Source: Bacteroidales bacterium UBA4179 (GTDB lineage: Bacteria > Bacteroidota > Bacteroidia > Bacteroidales > Dysgonomonadaceae). Taken from it: 30,825 bases of DNA. This document shows positions 16,316 to 22,590 of the stretch, piece by piece. Under the pieces are notes generated by a model. The model worked only from the letters and a program-made list of their open reading frames with translations. It was not told where the DNA came from and did no database searches. The DNA is taken from assembly GCA_002381125.1 (NCBI GenBank), contig DFUT01000016.1:1-30825 (forward strand). The letters are read 5' to 3'. A program made the translations under genes and the position numbers. Every line of letters begins with the position of its first letter. Position 1 is the stretch's first letter.

Positions 16316-16705
16316 TTATCCCTTCGCAGCACCTGCTTTGGGTCGTTTTGTTCCGTACTTCGAACGTCTTTGCGTACGGTCGCTAACGCCGGCTGCATCC
16401 AACGTACCCCGTACAATGTGATAACGCACTCCCGGAAGATCTTTCACACGACCACCCCGAACCAATACAATGGAGTGTTCTTGCAAATTGTGACCTTCGC
16501 CCGGAATATACGCATTCACCTCTTTCGAATTGGTCAAACGTACACGGGCAACTTTCCTCATCGCCGAATTCGGCTTTTTGGGAGTCGTGGTATAAACTCG
16601 CACACACACGCCTCGACGCTGCGGACAGCCTTCCAATGCCGGCGATTTGCTTTTTTCAGTCGACTCCGTACGCCCCTTTCTTACTAATTGTTGAATTGTA
16701 GGCAT
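16316..16705 (-). CDS. rpsL: 30S ribosomal protein S12
   Basis: Decoding-centre protein; its mutations give streptomycin resistance in many bacteria. The 129-residue product begins MPTIQQLVRKGR. Lys43 (TTPKKPNSA) and Lys88 (GGRVKDLPGVRYH), the positions altered in resistant mutants elsewhere, are the wild-type lysines. The C-terminal SKYGTKRPKAGAAKG is a typical basic tail. It is the first gene of the minus-strand cluster, with a promoter about 130 bp upstream, and it is transcribed away from the ECF sigma gene. Confidence 0.98.
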   Translation of the reverse strand: MPTIQQLVRKGRTESTEKSKSPALEGCPQRRGVCVRVYTTTPKKPNSAMRKVARVRLTNSKEVNAYIPGEGHNLQEHSIVLVRGGRVKDLPGVRYHIVRGTLDAAGVSDRTQRRSKYGTKRPKAGAAKG

Positions 16706-16837
16706 TTTTTATACTTTCTTTTTAAACTAAATTTATCTTAATTATCCGTCTGTTTCTATCTCATAACCAACAATCTAAGCAACGCATAATCAAATGATTA
16801 TATTGTATGCTTCGAATTTTTGGAGCTAAAAACGGCA

Positions 16838-16869
16838 CAAAATTACAAATTATCGGAATGATATACAAG
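16838..16869 (-). promoter_or_regulatory. Bacteroides-type promoter of the rpsL ribosomal operon
   Basis: On the minus strand the -7 element TAATTTTG (16845-16838) matches TAnnTTTG perfectly. A -33 element CTTG (16869-16866), one base off TTTG, lies 20 nt upstream. Transcription would begin near 16831, giving a leader of about 125 nt before rpsL. This is the only good match upstream of the whole ribosomal cluster. Confidence 0.7.
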
Positions 16870-16977
16870 TAAATCATCTTGTTTTTAAAAATATTTTCTT
16901 TCAAATTCGCAACTGCAGATGCAATGAACAAATCAAAACGAAAGAACTCAAAGGAAGAAAAGAAATCAAAAAAGAAA

Positions 16978-16985
16978 TATTTTTG
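16978..16985 (+). promoter_or_regulatory. Possible housekeeping -7 element for the sigma gene
   Basis: TATTTTTG matches TAnnTTTG, and a start near 16992 would give a leader of about 36 nt before the ATG at 17028. There is no TTTG at the right distance upstream, so it is only a half match. Confidence 0.3.
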
Positions 16986-16993
16986 TGGCAGGA

Positions 16994-17019
16994 TGTAACT
17001 TTTTGGCTTTTCAACCGTC
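16994..17019 (+). promoter_or_regulatory. Candidate ECF-type self-promoter
   Basis: TGTAAC (16994-16999) and CGTC (17016-17019) are separated by 16 nt. This is the general AAC / CGTC layout and spacing of many ECF sigma promoters. Transcription would start about 17025, only a few bases before the ATG at 17028, so the message would be almost leaderless. It is a motif match by eye only. Confidence 0.4.
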
Positions 17020-17027
17020 ATTATATA

Positions 17028-17546
17028 ATGAATAACGAGAAATTTCATCATATTATTTTGTCTCTAAAAGACAATCTCTACCGGCTCGCACTGAGTATTG
17101 TGCACGATAAGGCCGAAGCAGAAGACATCGTACAAGACGTCTTTTTGAAACTTTGGAGCAAAAAAGATGAATGGAACGCCATCAATAATGCAGAGGCATA
17201 TTGTTATCGTTCGACAAAAAATTTGGCGCTCGATCGACTTTCGTCACGGGCAATCCGAAAAACGGAAAGCATCGATCCTCAACAAGAGGGTTACTCTTTT
17301 ATAGATAACGAAACGCCTCATTTGCACTTTATCAGGCAAGAAGAGCGCTCTATAATATATAAATGTATCGACGAACTCTCCCAAAACCAACGGTTGGTTT
17401 TTCAACTCAGGGAAATCGAAGGACTCAGTTACAACGACATATCCAACGTATTGGATATTAGTGAAGACGTGGTAAAGGTAACCCTTTTTAGGGCACGAAG
17501 AAAAATGAAAGAATTATTGGAGAAATACAATGATAAAAGAATATGA
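17028..17546 (+). CDS. ECF-family RNA polymerase sigma factor (sigma-70 group 4)
   Basis: Directs RNA polymerase to a specific promoter set. The 172-residue protein has only regions 2 and 4. Region 2 contains LYRLALSIVHDKAEAEDIVQ and DVFLKLWSKKDEW (about residues 15-50). Region 4 contains LSQNQRLVFQLREIEGLSYN and a helix-turn-helix with ISNVLDISEDVVKVTLFRAR (about 117-163). I chose ATG 17028; an upstream TTG at 16983 would place the coding start inside the possible promoters. The gene overlaps the next one by 17 bp, typical of a sigma/anti-sigma pair. The stimulus and regulon cannot be read from sequence. It resembles the many Bacteroidales ECF factors not linked to SusC/FecR. Confidence 0.93.
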   Translation: MNNEKFHHIILSLKDNLYRLALSIVHDKAEAEDIVQDVFLKLWSKKDEWNAINNAEAYCYRSTKNLALDRLSSRAIRKTESIDPQQEGYSFIDNETPHLHFIRQEERSIIYKCIDELSQNQRLVFQLREIEGLSYNDISNVLDISEDVVKVTLFRARRKMKELLEKYNDKRI

Positions 17547-18126
17547 ACATATTCGCTTTTTGTTGAACAAGTATTGGAATTGCGAAACATCTTTGGAGGA
17601 AGAAAAAAAGTTGCGCGACTTTTTTTCCGGAGAAGATATTCCGGAAGATTTGCAACCCTACGCCCCTCTCTTTCGGTACTGCAAAGAGAGCCGGAACTCC
17701 ATTCGATTGGGCAACGATTTCGATAAAAAGCTGGAAACGGCCATTCGCCAAAAAGAAAAGGAGAAACAATACATTACCATCCGGATATTTGCTCCGGCTT
17801 TAAAAATTGCCGCTTCCATTGCCATCATAATCACATTGGGAGTCGGTATTTATTTCTTGGTCAACGAAAACAGGAAACCCTATTTTGCAGAAACCTACAA
17901 CGATCCCGATGCCGCATTCAAAGATGCTACGTATGCCTTGGAAAAACTTTCCGAAGCACTTCGAAAAGGAGAAGAAGTCTCGATAAAGACATTGGATGAA
18001 CTGAAAGGCTGGAATATCGATTGGACCGCTTTGGATTCGGCGGATTCGACGGATGTGATGGATTCGGTGGATGTGGAAGCAACGGAAAACGGACACTTAC
18101 CGCAATCCCATCCAAGGGAGTCATAA
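17530..18126 (+). CDS. Single-pass membrane protein, likely anti-sigma factor
   Basis: 198 residues; not recognised as a named family. The N-terminal about 85 residues are charged and helical (IRFLLNKYWNCETSLEEEKK, where anti-sigma factors bind sigma). One membrane span is at about 90-110 (ALKIAASIAIIITLGVGIYF). The region after the span is acidic and presumably periplasmic. The C-terminus has a three-residue repeat, D-S/V-x five times (DSADSTDVMDSVDVE, about 169-183), from a 9-bp tandem DNA repeat. The overlap with the sigma gene and this topology support an anti-sigma role, but there is no ZAS Cys/His motif. The ATG is preceded by TTGGAG at good spacing. Confidence 0.75.
   Translation: MIKEYEHIRFLLNKYWNCETSLEEEKKLRDFFSGEDIPEDLQPYAPLFRYCKESRNSIRLGNDFDKKLETAIRQKEKEKQYITIRIFAPALKIAASIAIIITLGVGIYFLVNENRKPYFAETYNDPDAAFKDATYALEKLSEALRKGEEVSIKTLDELKGWNIDWTALDSADSTDVMDSVDVEATENGHLPQSHPRES
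18033..18077 (+). repeat. Five degenerate 9-bp tandem repeats in the anti-sigma gene
   Basis: Consecutive units GGATTCGGC, GGATTCGAC, GGATGTGAT, GGATTCGGT and GGATGTGGA encode five D-S/V-x triplets. The reading frame is kept because the unit is a multiple of three. Confidence 0.8.
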
Positions 18127-18187
18127 GGGAATTTTACCGGCAATTGCCCTCTTTACGAAAAAAGTGCCGGAAACGAAATAAAAATTC

Positions 18188-18217
18188 AGCGGATTGGATA
18201 AAAGCGGATTGGATAAA
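18188..18217 (+). repeat. Perfect 15-bp tandem duplication before the DUF4252 gene
   Basis: AGCGGATTGGATAAA occurs twice back to back (18188-18202 and 18203-18217), ending 10 bp before the ATG of the next gene. It could affect translation initiation of that gene or be a recent slippage product. Confidence 0.85.
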
Positions 18218-18227
18218 TTAAAAAGGA

Positions 18228-18761
18228 ATGAAAGGTACCACACTCATATTTTTATTTTTACTCTCGGCAGTATCGTTGTCGGGGGCAGATTTCATTACGG
18301 AATTCCTAAATACATGCGTCGAGGAAAAAAGGCCCGTCAGTAACGTGAATATCGGGAAACCCATGCTCGAAAAAATGGCATCGAACACCAACGACGAAGA
18401 ATTGAAGAAAATATTCCAAAATTTAAACAGCATTCGCATTGTCACTACCGAAGACAAAAAAGACGCACACCATTATTTCAAAAAAGCCAACGAACTGGCC
18501 GCCCAAGAGTTTTCCGATTATCAGGAAGTAGTATCGGTAAATGAAAGGAATACCAAAATAAACGTTCTGACAAAAAGCAAAGACGATAAAAATCAGGACA
18601 TTATTTTTATCGGCTTAGATGAAGACAACAAGCTGACCATTATTAACATTACGGGGAAAATAGATTTCCATGCGATTTCCAAATTGTCGGATTCGTTGAG
18701 CAAGGAAGCAAAGACAGACGAGAATCCCGATGAAGAAGAAAAATCAAAAATAAACAAATAG
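18228..18761 (+). CDS. Secreted DUF4252 domain-containing protein
   Basis: 177 residues. The first 20 form a signal peptide (short basic start, hydrophobic FLFLLSAVSL, then SGA); there is no lipobox cysteine, so it is probably periplasmic or exported rather than a lipoprotein. The rest resembles DUF4252 proteins of Bacteroidota, with LKKIFQNLNSIRIVTTEDKK, a helical Ala/Glu-rich middle and DIIFIGLDEDNKLTIINITG. The last about 20 residues are Lys/Glu-rich. Such proteins are often encoded next to ECF sigma factors, as here, 101 bp after the putative anti-sigma gene. The molecular function is unknown. The start is supported by AAGGA just upstream, although the spacing is short. Confidence 0.8.
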   Translation: MKGTTLIFLFLLSAVSLSGADFITEFLNTCVEEKRPVSNVNIGKPMLEKMASNTNDEELKKIFQNLNSIRIVTTEDKKDAHHYFKKANELAAQEFSDYQEVVSVNERNTKINVLTKSKDDKNQDIIFIGLDEDNKLTIINITGKIDFHAISKLSDSLSKEAKTDENPDEEEKSKINK

Positions 18762-18817
18762 CAAGTATAAAAGAACAGCAACAAATAACTTTTTTCTTTT
18801 TTATATTTAAACGATGG

Positions 18818-18856
18818 ATAGACGGCCGAACGCGAGTTTAGCCGTCTATGGTTTTT
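18818..18856 (+). terminator. Terminator of the ECF operon
   Basis: ATAGACGGC (18818-18826) and GCCGTCTAT (18841-18849) form a perfect 9-bp stem with a 14-nt loop, followed by a T-run at 18852-18856. It lies between two converging genes. The minus-strand side lacks a clear T-tract, so it mainly serves the plus-strand operon. Confidence 0.7.
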
Positions 18857-18864
18857 ATAGAGGA

Positions 18865-19440
18865 TCATTTTGTCTTGGGCAACAGTTCAGCTATTTGACA
18901 TACTTCTTGGTACCATTCTTCGCCAAATTTGCGGATTAAAGGTTCTTTTAAAAATTGGTATAATTTTATGCCGGTTTTTTTACCCAATCTCAAAGCCGGC
19001 CGACATACCGACCAGCGGTCGTAGTTCAAAGCCGTGAAATCGTCGTATTTGCGCAAACGAATGGGATAAAGGTGGCACGAAATGGGTTTTTGCACCGAAA
19101 TCTTTCCCTCACGGAAAGCATTATCGATGGCACATCGACAAACGCCGTCGGCATCGAAATAGGTAAACACGCACTCGCGACCTTTGATAATGGAAGTCAC
19201 CAATTCGCCGTCATCGTCGATATAGGCTATCCCCTGTTTTTCGATCAACTCACGCGCTTTTGGCGAAAGGCCGTCCCAAATCTCGGGCAACACGTCTTTT
19301 ATTGCCTCGTATTCTTCGTGCGTCAACGGAGCGCCCGCATCGCCCTCTACGCAGCACATTCCTTTGCATTTGCCGAGATCGCACACAAAACAGGTTTCAA
19401 AAATATCTTCCGAAATCAACGTATCCTTGATTTGTATCAT
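18865..19440 (-). CDS. DUF3109 family cysteine-rich protein
   Basis: 191 residues from ATG 19440 (a GTG one codon upstream is less likely; GGGAGG lies 7-8 bases before the ATG). Cysteines are clustered: Cys17, 20, 25, 29 and 30 in CFVCDLGKCKGMCC, then CVF, CRC, CHLYPIRLRK and a last one in RWSVCRPALRLG. This layout matches DUF3109, a family related to YkgJ-type putative iron-sulphur/zinc-binding proteins. The biochemical function is unknown to me. The GDAGAPLTHEEYE and HLYPIRL motifs support the family assignment. It is likely co-transcribed with the CPBP protease gene upstream. The mini-ORF between them overlaps both. Confidence 0.88.
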   Translation of the reverse strand: MIQIKDTLISEDIFETCFVCDLGKCKGMCCVEGDAGAPLTHEEYEAIKDVLPEIWDGLSPKARELIEKQGIAYIDDDGELVTSIIKGRECVFTYFDADGVCRCAIDNAFREGKISVQKPISCHLYPIRLRKYDDFTALNYDRWSVCRPALRLGKKTGIKLYQFLKEPLIRKFGEEWYQEVCQIAELLPKTK

Positions 19441-19507
19441 CACACATCCTCCCTTGTTAAAAACTTCTCTCCTTTTCCCGAAAAAACAACCTTAATTTGT
19501 ATCATCA
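19425..19507 (-). repeat. 18-bp imperfect direct repeat flanking the mini-ORF
   Basis: On the plus strand, CCTTGATTTGTATCATCA (19425-19442) and CCTTAATTTGTATCATCA (19490-19507) differ at one base and are 65 bp apart. One copy is the start of the DUF3109 gene; the other covers the stop of the protease gene. Confidence 0.85.
19440..19505 (-). CDS. Possible 21-residue mini-ORF between protease and DUF3109 genes
   Basis: A frame begins with ATG at 19505, overlapping the protease stop as TGATG, and ends with TGA at 19440-19442, overlapping the DUF3109 start as TGATG. It encodes 21 residues starting MIQIK, the same five residues that open the DUF3109 protein. It may be a translational coupling peptide, a relic of a partial duplication of the DUF3109 start, or chance. 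No homologue is recognised. Confidence 0.3.
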   Translation of the reverse strand: MIQIKVVFSGKGEKFLTREDV

Positions 19508-20386
19508 AACGTTCTCCATCCGCTTTTTGTAAAATCGAAATAAAAATAAAGTAACCATCAAACTGATTGCCGCAAAACATCCAAACCCAAGGGTCAGCGG
19601 TCGATTTTCAATCTGCCGCATAAAATCGGTTTCTCCGAAAAAGAAAATTACCAGCAAGGTGAATGCATTATTAAAAAAATGAGCCGCAATGGGTATCCAT
19701 AAACTGCGACCATATAAAAACAAATATCCCAGCAAAACGCCTAAAACCAATCGGGGCAAGAAACCGTAAAATTGAAGATGCATCACACTGAAAATAAATG
19801 CGGTAATCCATACGGCTGCATGTTTGTTTTTCACTATTTCTACGCAAGATTGCTGGAGCACGCCCCGAAAGAAACACTCTTCGGCCACTGCCGCAAAAAC
19901 CCCAATCAGCAAAAGATTTACCATTAAAACCCCTACATTTTTCCCGGACAACAGTATTTCGGTAGCGGCGGCCGCCTGATCTTCTGTTTGTCGCATCCAT
20001 TGTTCTATGGATTTAAGCGATTCGGGGAGTTGCATCTGCTCGTTCAACCGCGTCAAGAACGAAACCATCGGCATGGATATTACAAAAATCAAAACAGCAA
20101 AGCCGATTGCAAAGAAAAGCTTATCCGACTTTTGCAAACGCAAAAAAGAGGAAGGGTGAGCTCCACCCATGCCGGCAACAACATACGCCGGGAAAAAAAA
20201 CATCAGCAAACTCTGCAAAAACATATTCAAACGAATATACCATGAATCCAAAGGATCGTTAAATGTAAAAATAATGGAAAAAAACTCCATTATACCAACG
20301 GATACAAACAATCCGACAAAAGAGAAGAGAAAGAGATAAAAAATTCTTGCTTTTCCCGACAAAGGAGTAGTAATAATTGGTTTCAT
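19505..20386 (-). CDS. CPBP-family intramembrane metalloprotease
   Basis: Membrane protein of the CPBP (CAAX protease and bacteriocin-processing, ABI) family. With the ATG at 20386 it has 293 residues and about seven or eight hydrophobic segments. The family motifs are complete: Glu169-Glu170-xxx-Arg174 (AEECFFRG), Phe199-xxx-His203 (FSVMH) and His236-xxx-Asn240 (HFFNN). The start is preferred over the upstream frame extension to 20449 because MKPIITTPLSG precedes the first span and because a TATCTTTG -7 element lies between the two. Substrate and role are unknown; relatives process prenylated proteins, bacteriocins or confer immunity. It probably heads a short operon with the DUF3109 gene. 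Confidence 0.9.
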   Translation of the reverse strand: MKPIITTPLSGKARIFYLFLFSFVGLFVSVGIMEFFSIIFTFNDPLDSWYIRLNMFLQSLLMFFFPAYVVAGMGGAHPSSFLRLQKSDKLFFAIGFAVLIFVISMPMVSFLTRLNEQMQLPESLKSIEQWMRQTEDQAAAATEILLSGKNVGVLMVNLLLIGVFAAVAEECFFRGVLQQSCVEIVKNKHAAVWITAFIFSVMHLQFYGFLPRLVLGVLLGYLFLYGRSLWIPIAAHFFNNAFTLLVIFFFGETDFMRQIENRPLTLGFGCFAAISLMVTLFLFRFYKKRMENV

Positions 20387-20404
20387 CCCGTTATATTTTC
20401 GGCA

Positions 20405-20412
20405 CAAAGATA
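20405..20412 (-). promoter_or_regulatory. Probable -7 element of the CPBP protease gene
   Basis: On the minus strand TATCTTTG matches TAnnTTTG. The only upstream partner is ATTG at 22 nt spacing, slightly long and one base off. The start would be near 20398, about 12 nt before the ATG at 20386, which argues for that start codon. Confidence 0.45.
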
Positions 20413-20574
20413 TAAAAAGTTGGAAAAGATACCTCAATAACCGCAACATAAAGGTAAAAAGGCTGTTTCATGTCCGCTTCTTGCTTGCTTCAAGGCAGGG
20501 ACGAAAACGTCGGATTTTGTTGATTTGGGGTAAAAACATCCTGCGTTTTTGCTGCAAAAAAAGTAAAATCTTGA

Positions 20575-20629
20575 AGCGAACTTGGAGCGAGGATGGTGCA
20601 GCCTTGGTACGGACTTGGTGCGGAGAAGG
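20575..20629 (+). repeat. Array of five degenerate 11-bp tandem repeats
   Basis: Units in order: AGCGAACTTGG, AGCGAGGATGG, TGCAGCCTTGG, TACGGACTTGG, TGCGGAGAAGG. Each ends in GG and most have a CG near the third and fourth bases. The 11-bp period is not a multiple of three, so the array is unlikely to be coding; it lies about 70 bp before the tig -33 element. It has no spacers and is not a CRISPR. Confidence 0.75.
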
Positions 20630-20696
20630 TGTGACCCTTTTTTAGGGTTATTTTGTCTTGTCCTGAAATGGGAAATGTCGTAATGATTACAATAAT

Positions 20697-20727
20697 TTTG
20701 CCAATTAGAAGAATAAACGTAATTTTG
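20697..20727 (+). promoter_or_regulatory. Bacteroides-type promoter of tig
   Basis: The -33 element TTTG (20697-20700), 19-nt spacer and -7 element TAATTTTG (20720-20727) match the TTTG-N19-TAnnTTTG consensus at every fixed base. Transcription would start near 20734, leaving a leader of about 90 nt before the ATG at 20825. Confidence 0.82.
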
Positions 20728-20824
20728 CAGCTTTAAAATCAGAATAACGATTGCAAAAAGAATTGATCTTCAAAACGATCTATACTGCAAAAAGTTTCAT
20801 AAAAGAACAACTAAAATAGCTGTA

Positions 20825-22495
20825 ATGAACATAACGCTAAACAAAACAGATAATGTAAATGGTGTGATCACCGTTGAGATCGAAAAAGCAGATTATCAGG
20901 AAAAAGTAGATGAAGCCTTAAACCGGCTGCGTCATCAAGTGAACATCCCGGGTTTCAGACAGGGAAAAGTTCCCAAAGGAATCGTCGATAAAATGTACGG
21001 AAAAACCGTTCTCGCCGACGAATTGTCGAAAATACTGAACGACGAGCTGTTCAATTACATTCGCGACAACGATTTACACATTTTGGGAGAACCTTTGGCA
21101 GTTGAAAACGAGGAAAACAAAATCGATTTCGAAAAGGATGAGAATTTCACTTTCTCGTTCGATATTGCCCTTTCACCCGAGTTCGAACTATCATTCACCC
21201 ACGAAGACAAACTTACCTATTATCATATAACGCTTGACGAAGATACGCTTCAGGATCAAATGAATGCTTACCTGAGCAATTACGGAACATATGAAGCGGT
21301 GGACGAACCGGCATTGGAAGACGATTTGCTGAAAGGCACACTCACCGAATTGGAAAACGGCGAACCCAAAGAAAACGGCATGGTAATCGAAAATGCCATC
21401 ATCATGCCACTCTATGTGAAAGATGAAGAAACCCGAAAGCAATTGATCGGAGCAAAAGTGGGCGACAAAATCGTAATCAATCCCAAAAAAGCCTACGACA
21501 ACAACGAAGCGGAAATCGCATCACTGCTGCAAACGACCAAAGACAAGATCGGGGAAATCGATTCAGATTTTAGCTACGAAATAAAAGAAATCACACGCTA
21601 CAAAAAACCCGAAATGAACCAAGCATTTTTTGACAAAATCTTGGGCGAAGGAGCCGTTTCTTCGGAGGAGGAATTCAAATCGAAAATCCACGACTTGATG
21701 AATACCCAATTCATTTCATATAGCGAATACCTGTTTATGCGCGACCTGCGCAACCTGATCCTCGAAAAGATGAAGGAGGTGCAACTTCCCGAAAGATTTC
21801 TCAAGCGCTGGCTATTGGAATCAAACAAAGAAGCCACTGCCGAAAGCATCGAAAAAGATTTTCCGCGAATTCTCGATGACCTGAAATTTTCATTGGCAAA
21901 AGACAAAATCATCAAAGAGCAAGGCATCGAAGTTAAAAATGAAGATGTGGAAGCATTGGCAAACGAAACGGCTAAAATTCAATTTATCCGATACGGGATA
22001 TTGAATGTTCAAGATGAATTTCTGGGAGATTACATAAAAAACATGCTTTCCGACGAGAAGACAATCAACGAACTCTATCAGCAAACGGTCAACAGGAAAA
22101 TTATAGAAGAAATGAAACAGGCCGTCGACGTGGAAGAAAAAGAAATTACCTCGAAAGAATTGTCCGATATGCTCGAAAAGGAAGGAGAGAAAGAGAAGAA
22201 AGCCGAGAAAGAAACTGAGATTAAGGCAGAGGCAGAGACAGAGACAGAGACGGAGACGGAGACGGAAACGGAGACGGAAACGGAAACGGAAACGGAGACA
22301 AGCGAAAAAGAAACAGAAAGCCTGAAATCGAAAGAAGCAAAAGCCACAAAAGAAGAGAAAGCAGCGAAAGAAAAGAAAGCTGCGAAAGAAGGGAAAGAAG
22401 CAAAAGCCACAAAAGAAGAGAAAGAAGAGAAAGAAGGGAAAGAAAAGAAAGCGGAAAAAGAGGAACAGGAAAATACCGACAAAAATCAAGAATAA
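20825..22495 (+). CDS. tig: Trigger factor with extended repetitive charged C-terminus
   Basis: Ribosome-associated chaperone that meets nascent chains at the tunnel exit by docking on L23. The N-terminal domain carries the ribosome-binding loop GFRQGKVP (residues 43-50). A middle FKBP-like domain (about 145-250) is divergent; the chaperone arms follow to about residue 450. The family is usually about 430-455 residues. Here another 100 residues follow, made only of E, K, A, T, S and few others: an exact (Glu-Thr)x11 run at 471-492, then repeats of EAKATKEEK and KEKKAAKEGK type. The DNA there is a 6-bp tandem repeat. The tail should be disordered and highly charged. It is the first gene of a tig-clpP-clpX cluster. 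Confidence 0.95.
   Translation: MNITLNKTDNVNGVITVEIEKADYQEKVDEALNRLRHQVNIPGFRQGKVPKGIVDKMYGKTVLADELSKILNDELFNYIRDNDLHILGEPLAVENEENKIDFEKDENFTFSFDIALSPEFELSFTHEDKLTYYHITLDEDTLQDQMNAYLSNYGTYEAVDEPALEDDLLKGTLTELENGEPKENGMVIENAIIMPLYVKDEETRKQLIGAKVGDKIVINPKKAYDNNEAEIASLLQTTKDKIGEIDSDFSYEIKEITRYKKPEMNQAFFDKILGEGAVSSEEEFKSKIHDLMNTQFISYSEYLFMRDLRNLILEKMKEVQLPERFLKRWLLESNKEATAESIEKDFPRILDDLKFSLAKDKIIKEQGIEVKNEDVEALANETAKIQFIRYGILNVQDEFLGDYIKNMLSDEKTINELYQQTVNRKIIEEMKQAVDVEEKEITSKELSDMLEKEGEKEKKAEKETEIKAEAETETETETETETETETETETETSEKETESLKSKEAKATKEEKAAKEKKAAKEGKEAKATKEEKEEKEGKEKKAEKEEQENTDKNQE
22235..22300 (+). repeat. Eleven hexamer tandem repeats in tig
   Basis: Eleven units of GAG/GAA plus ACA/ACG encode (Glu-Thr)x11. 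Length changes by slippage would keep the frame and only alter the tail length. More irregular purine-rich repeats follow up to about 22470. Confidence 0.92.
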
Positions 22496-22582
22496 AACTC
22501 AATCCTACCCTATCCCGAAGGTTTTTTACCAACCGAACATACCGTTTCACAAAGTTTAACAGTATATTCCGAATATTCATTA

Positions 22583-22590
22583 TAACTTTG
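22583..22590 (+). promoter_or_regulatory. Possible -7 element for clpP
   Basis: TAACTTTG matches TAnnTTTG in the 228-bp tig-clpP gap, but no TTTG is found 19-21 nt upstream (nearest is TTTA at 24 nt). A separate clpPX promoter is plausible because no terminator is seen after tig, yet the gap is long. Confidence 0.35.

Larger units (their letters stand above)
16706..17027. other. Divergent intergenic region between rpsL and the ECF sigma gene
   Basis: This 322-bp AT-rich region has no coding frame I can support. It contains the rpsL promoter on the minus strand (16838-16869) and two possible promoter elements for the sigma gene on the plus strand (16978-16985 and 16994-17019). The stretch 16925-16980 is strongly purine-rich on the plus strand. 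Confidence 0.6.
20387..20824. other. Divergent intergenic region between the protease and trigger factor genes
   Basis: 438 bp without a coding frame I can support. From left to right it has a -7 element for the protease gene (20405-20412, minus strand), an inverted repeat TTTTTGC-T-GCAAAAA (20546-20560), an array of five 11-bp repeats (20575-20629), and the tig promoter (20697-20727). Confidence 0.7.

Noticed and set aside
15542..16687. Long plus-strand open frame of 381 codons opposite rpsG, the gap and rpsL
   Set aside because: It lies antisense to two clear ribosomal genes, has no family-like features, and owes its length to the codon use of the genes on the other strand.
16983..17027. 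TTG start giving a sigma factor 15 residues longer
   Set aside because: It would overlap both possible promoters, the added residues do not resemble sigma region 2, and the ATG at 17028 gives a normal length.
18021..18221. 66-codon frame overlapping the anti-sigma end and the 15-bp duplication
   Set aside because: Gly/Phe/Asp-rich start comes from the 9-bp repeat read in another frame; no initiation signal or recognisable sequence.
20387..20449. Longer start for the CPBP protease at 20449
   Set aside because: A TAnnTTTG element lies inside this stretch and the inner ATG at 20386 fits the family better.
20575..20629. CRISPR-like array
   Set aside because: The repeats are 11 bp, contiguous, degenerate and without spacers; no cas genes are nearby.
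20634..20648. ACCC/GGGT hairpin after the 11-bp repeats as a terminator
   Set aside because: Only four base pairs and no adequate T-tract in the correct place.
21890..22489. Phe/Leu-rich frame antisense to the trigger factor tail that looks like a membrane protein
   Set aside because: It is the mirror of Glu/Lys-rich repeats in tig; the opposite strand of GAA/AAG repeats always reads as Phe/Leu/Ser.
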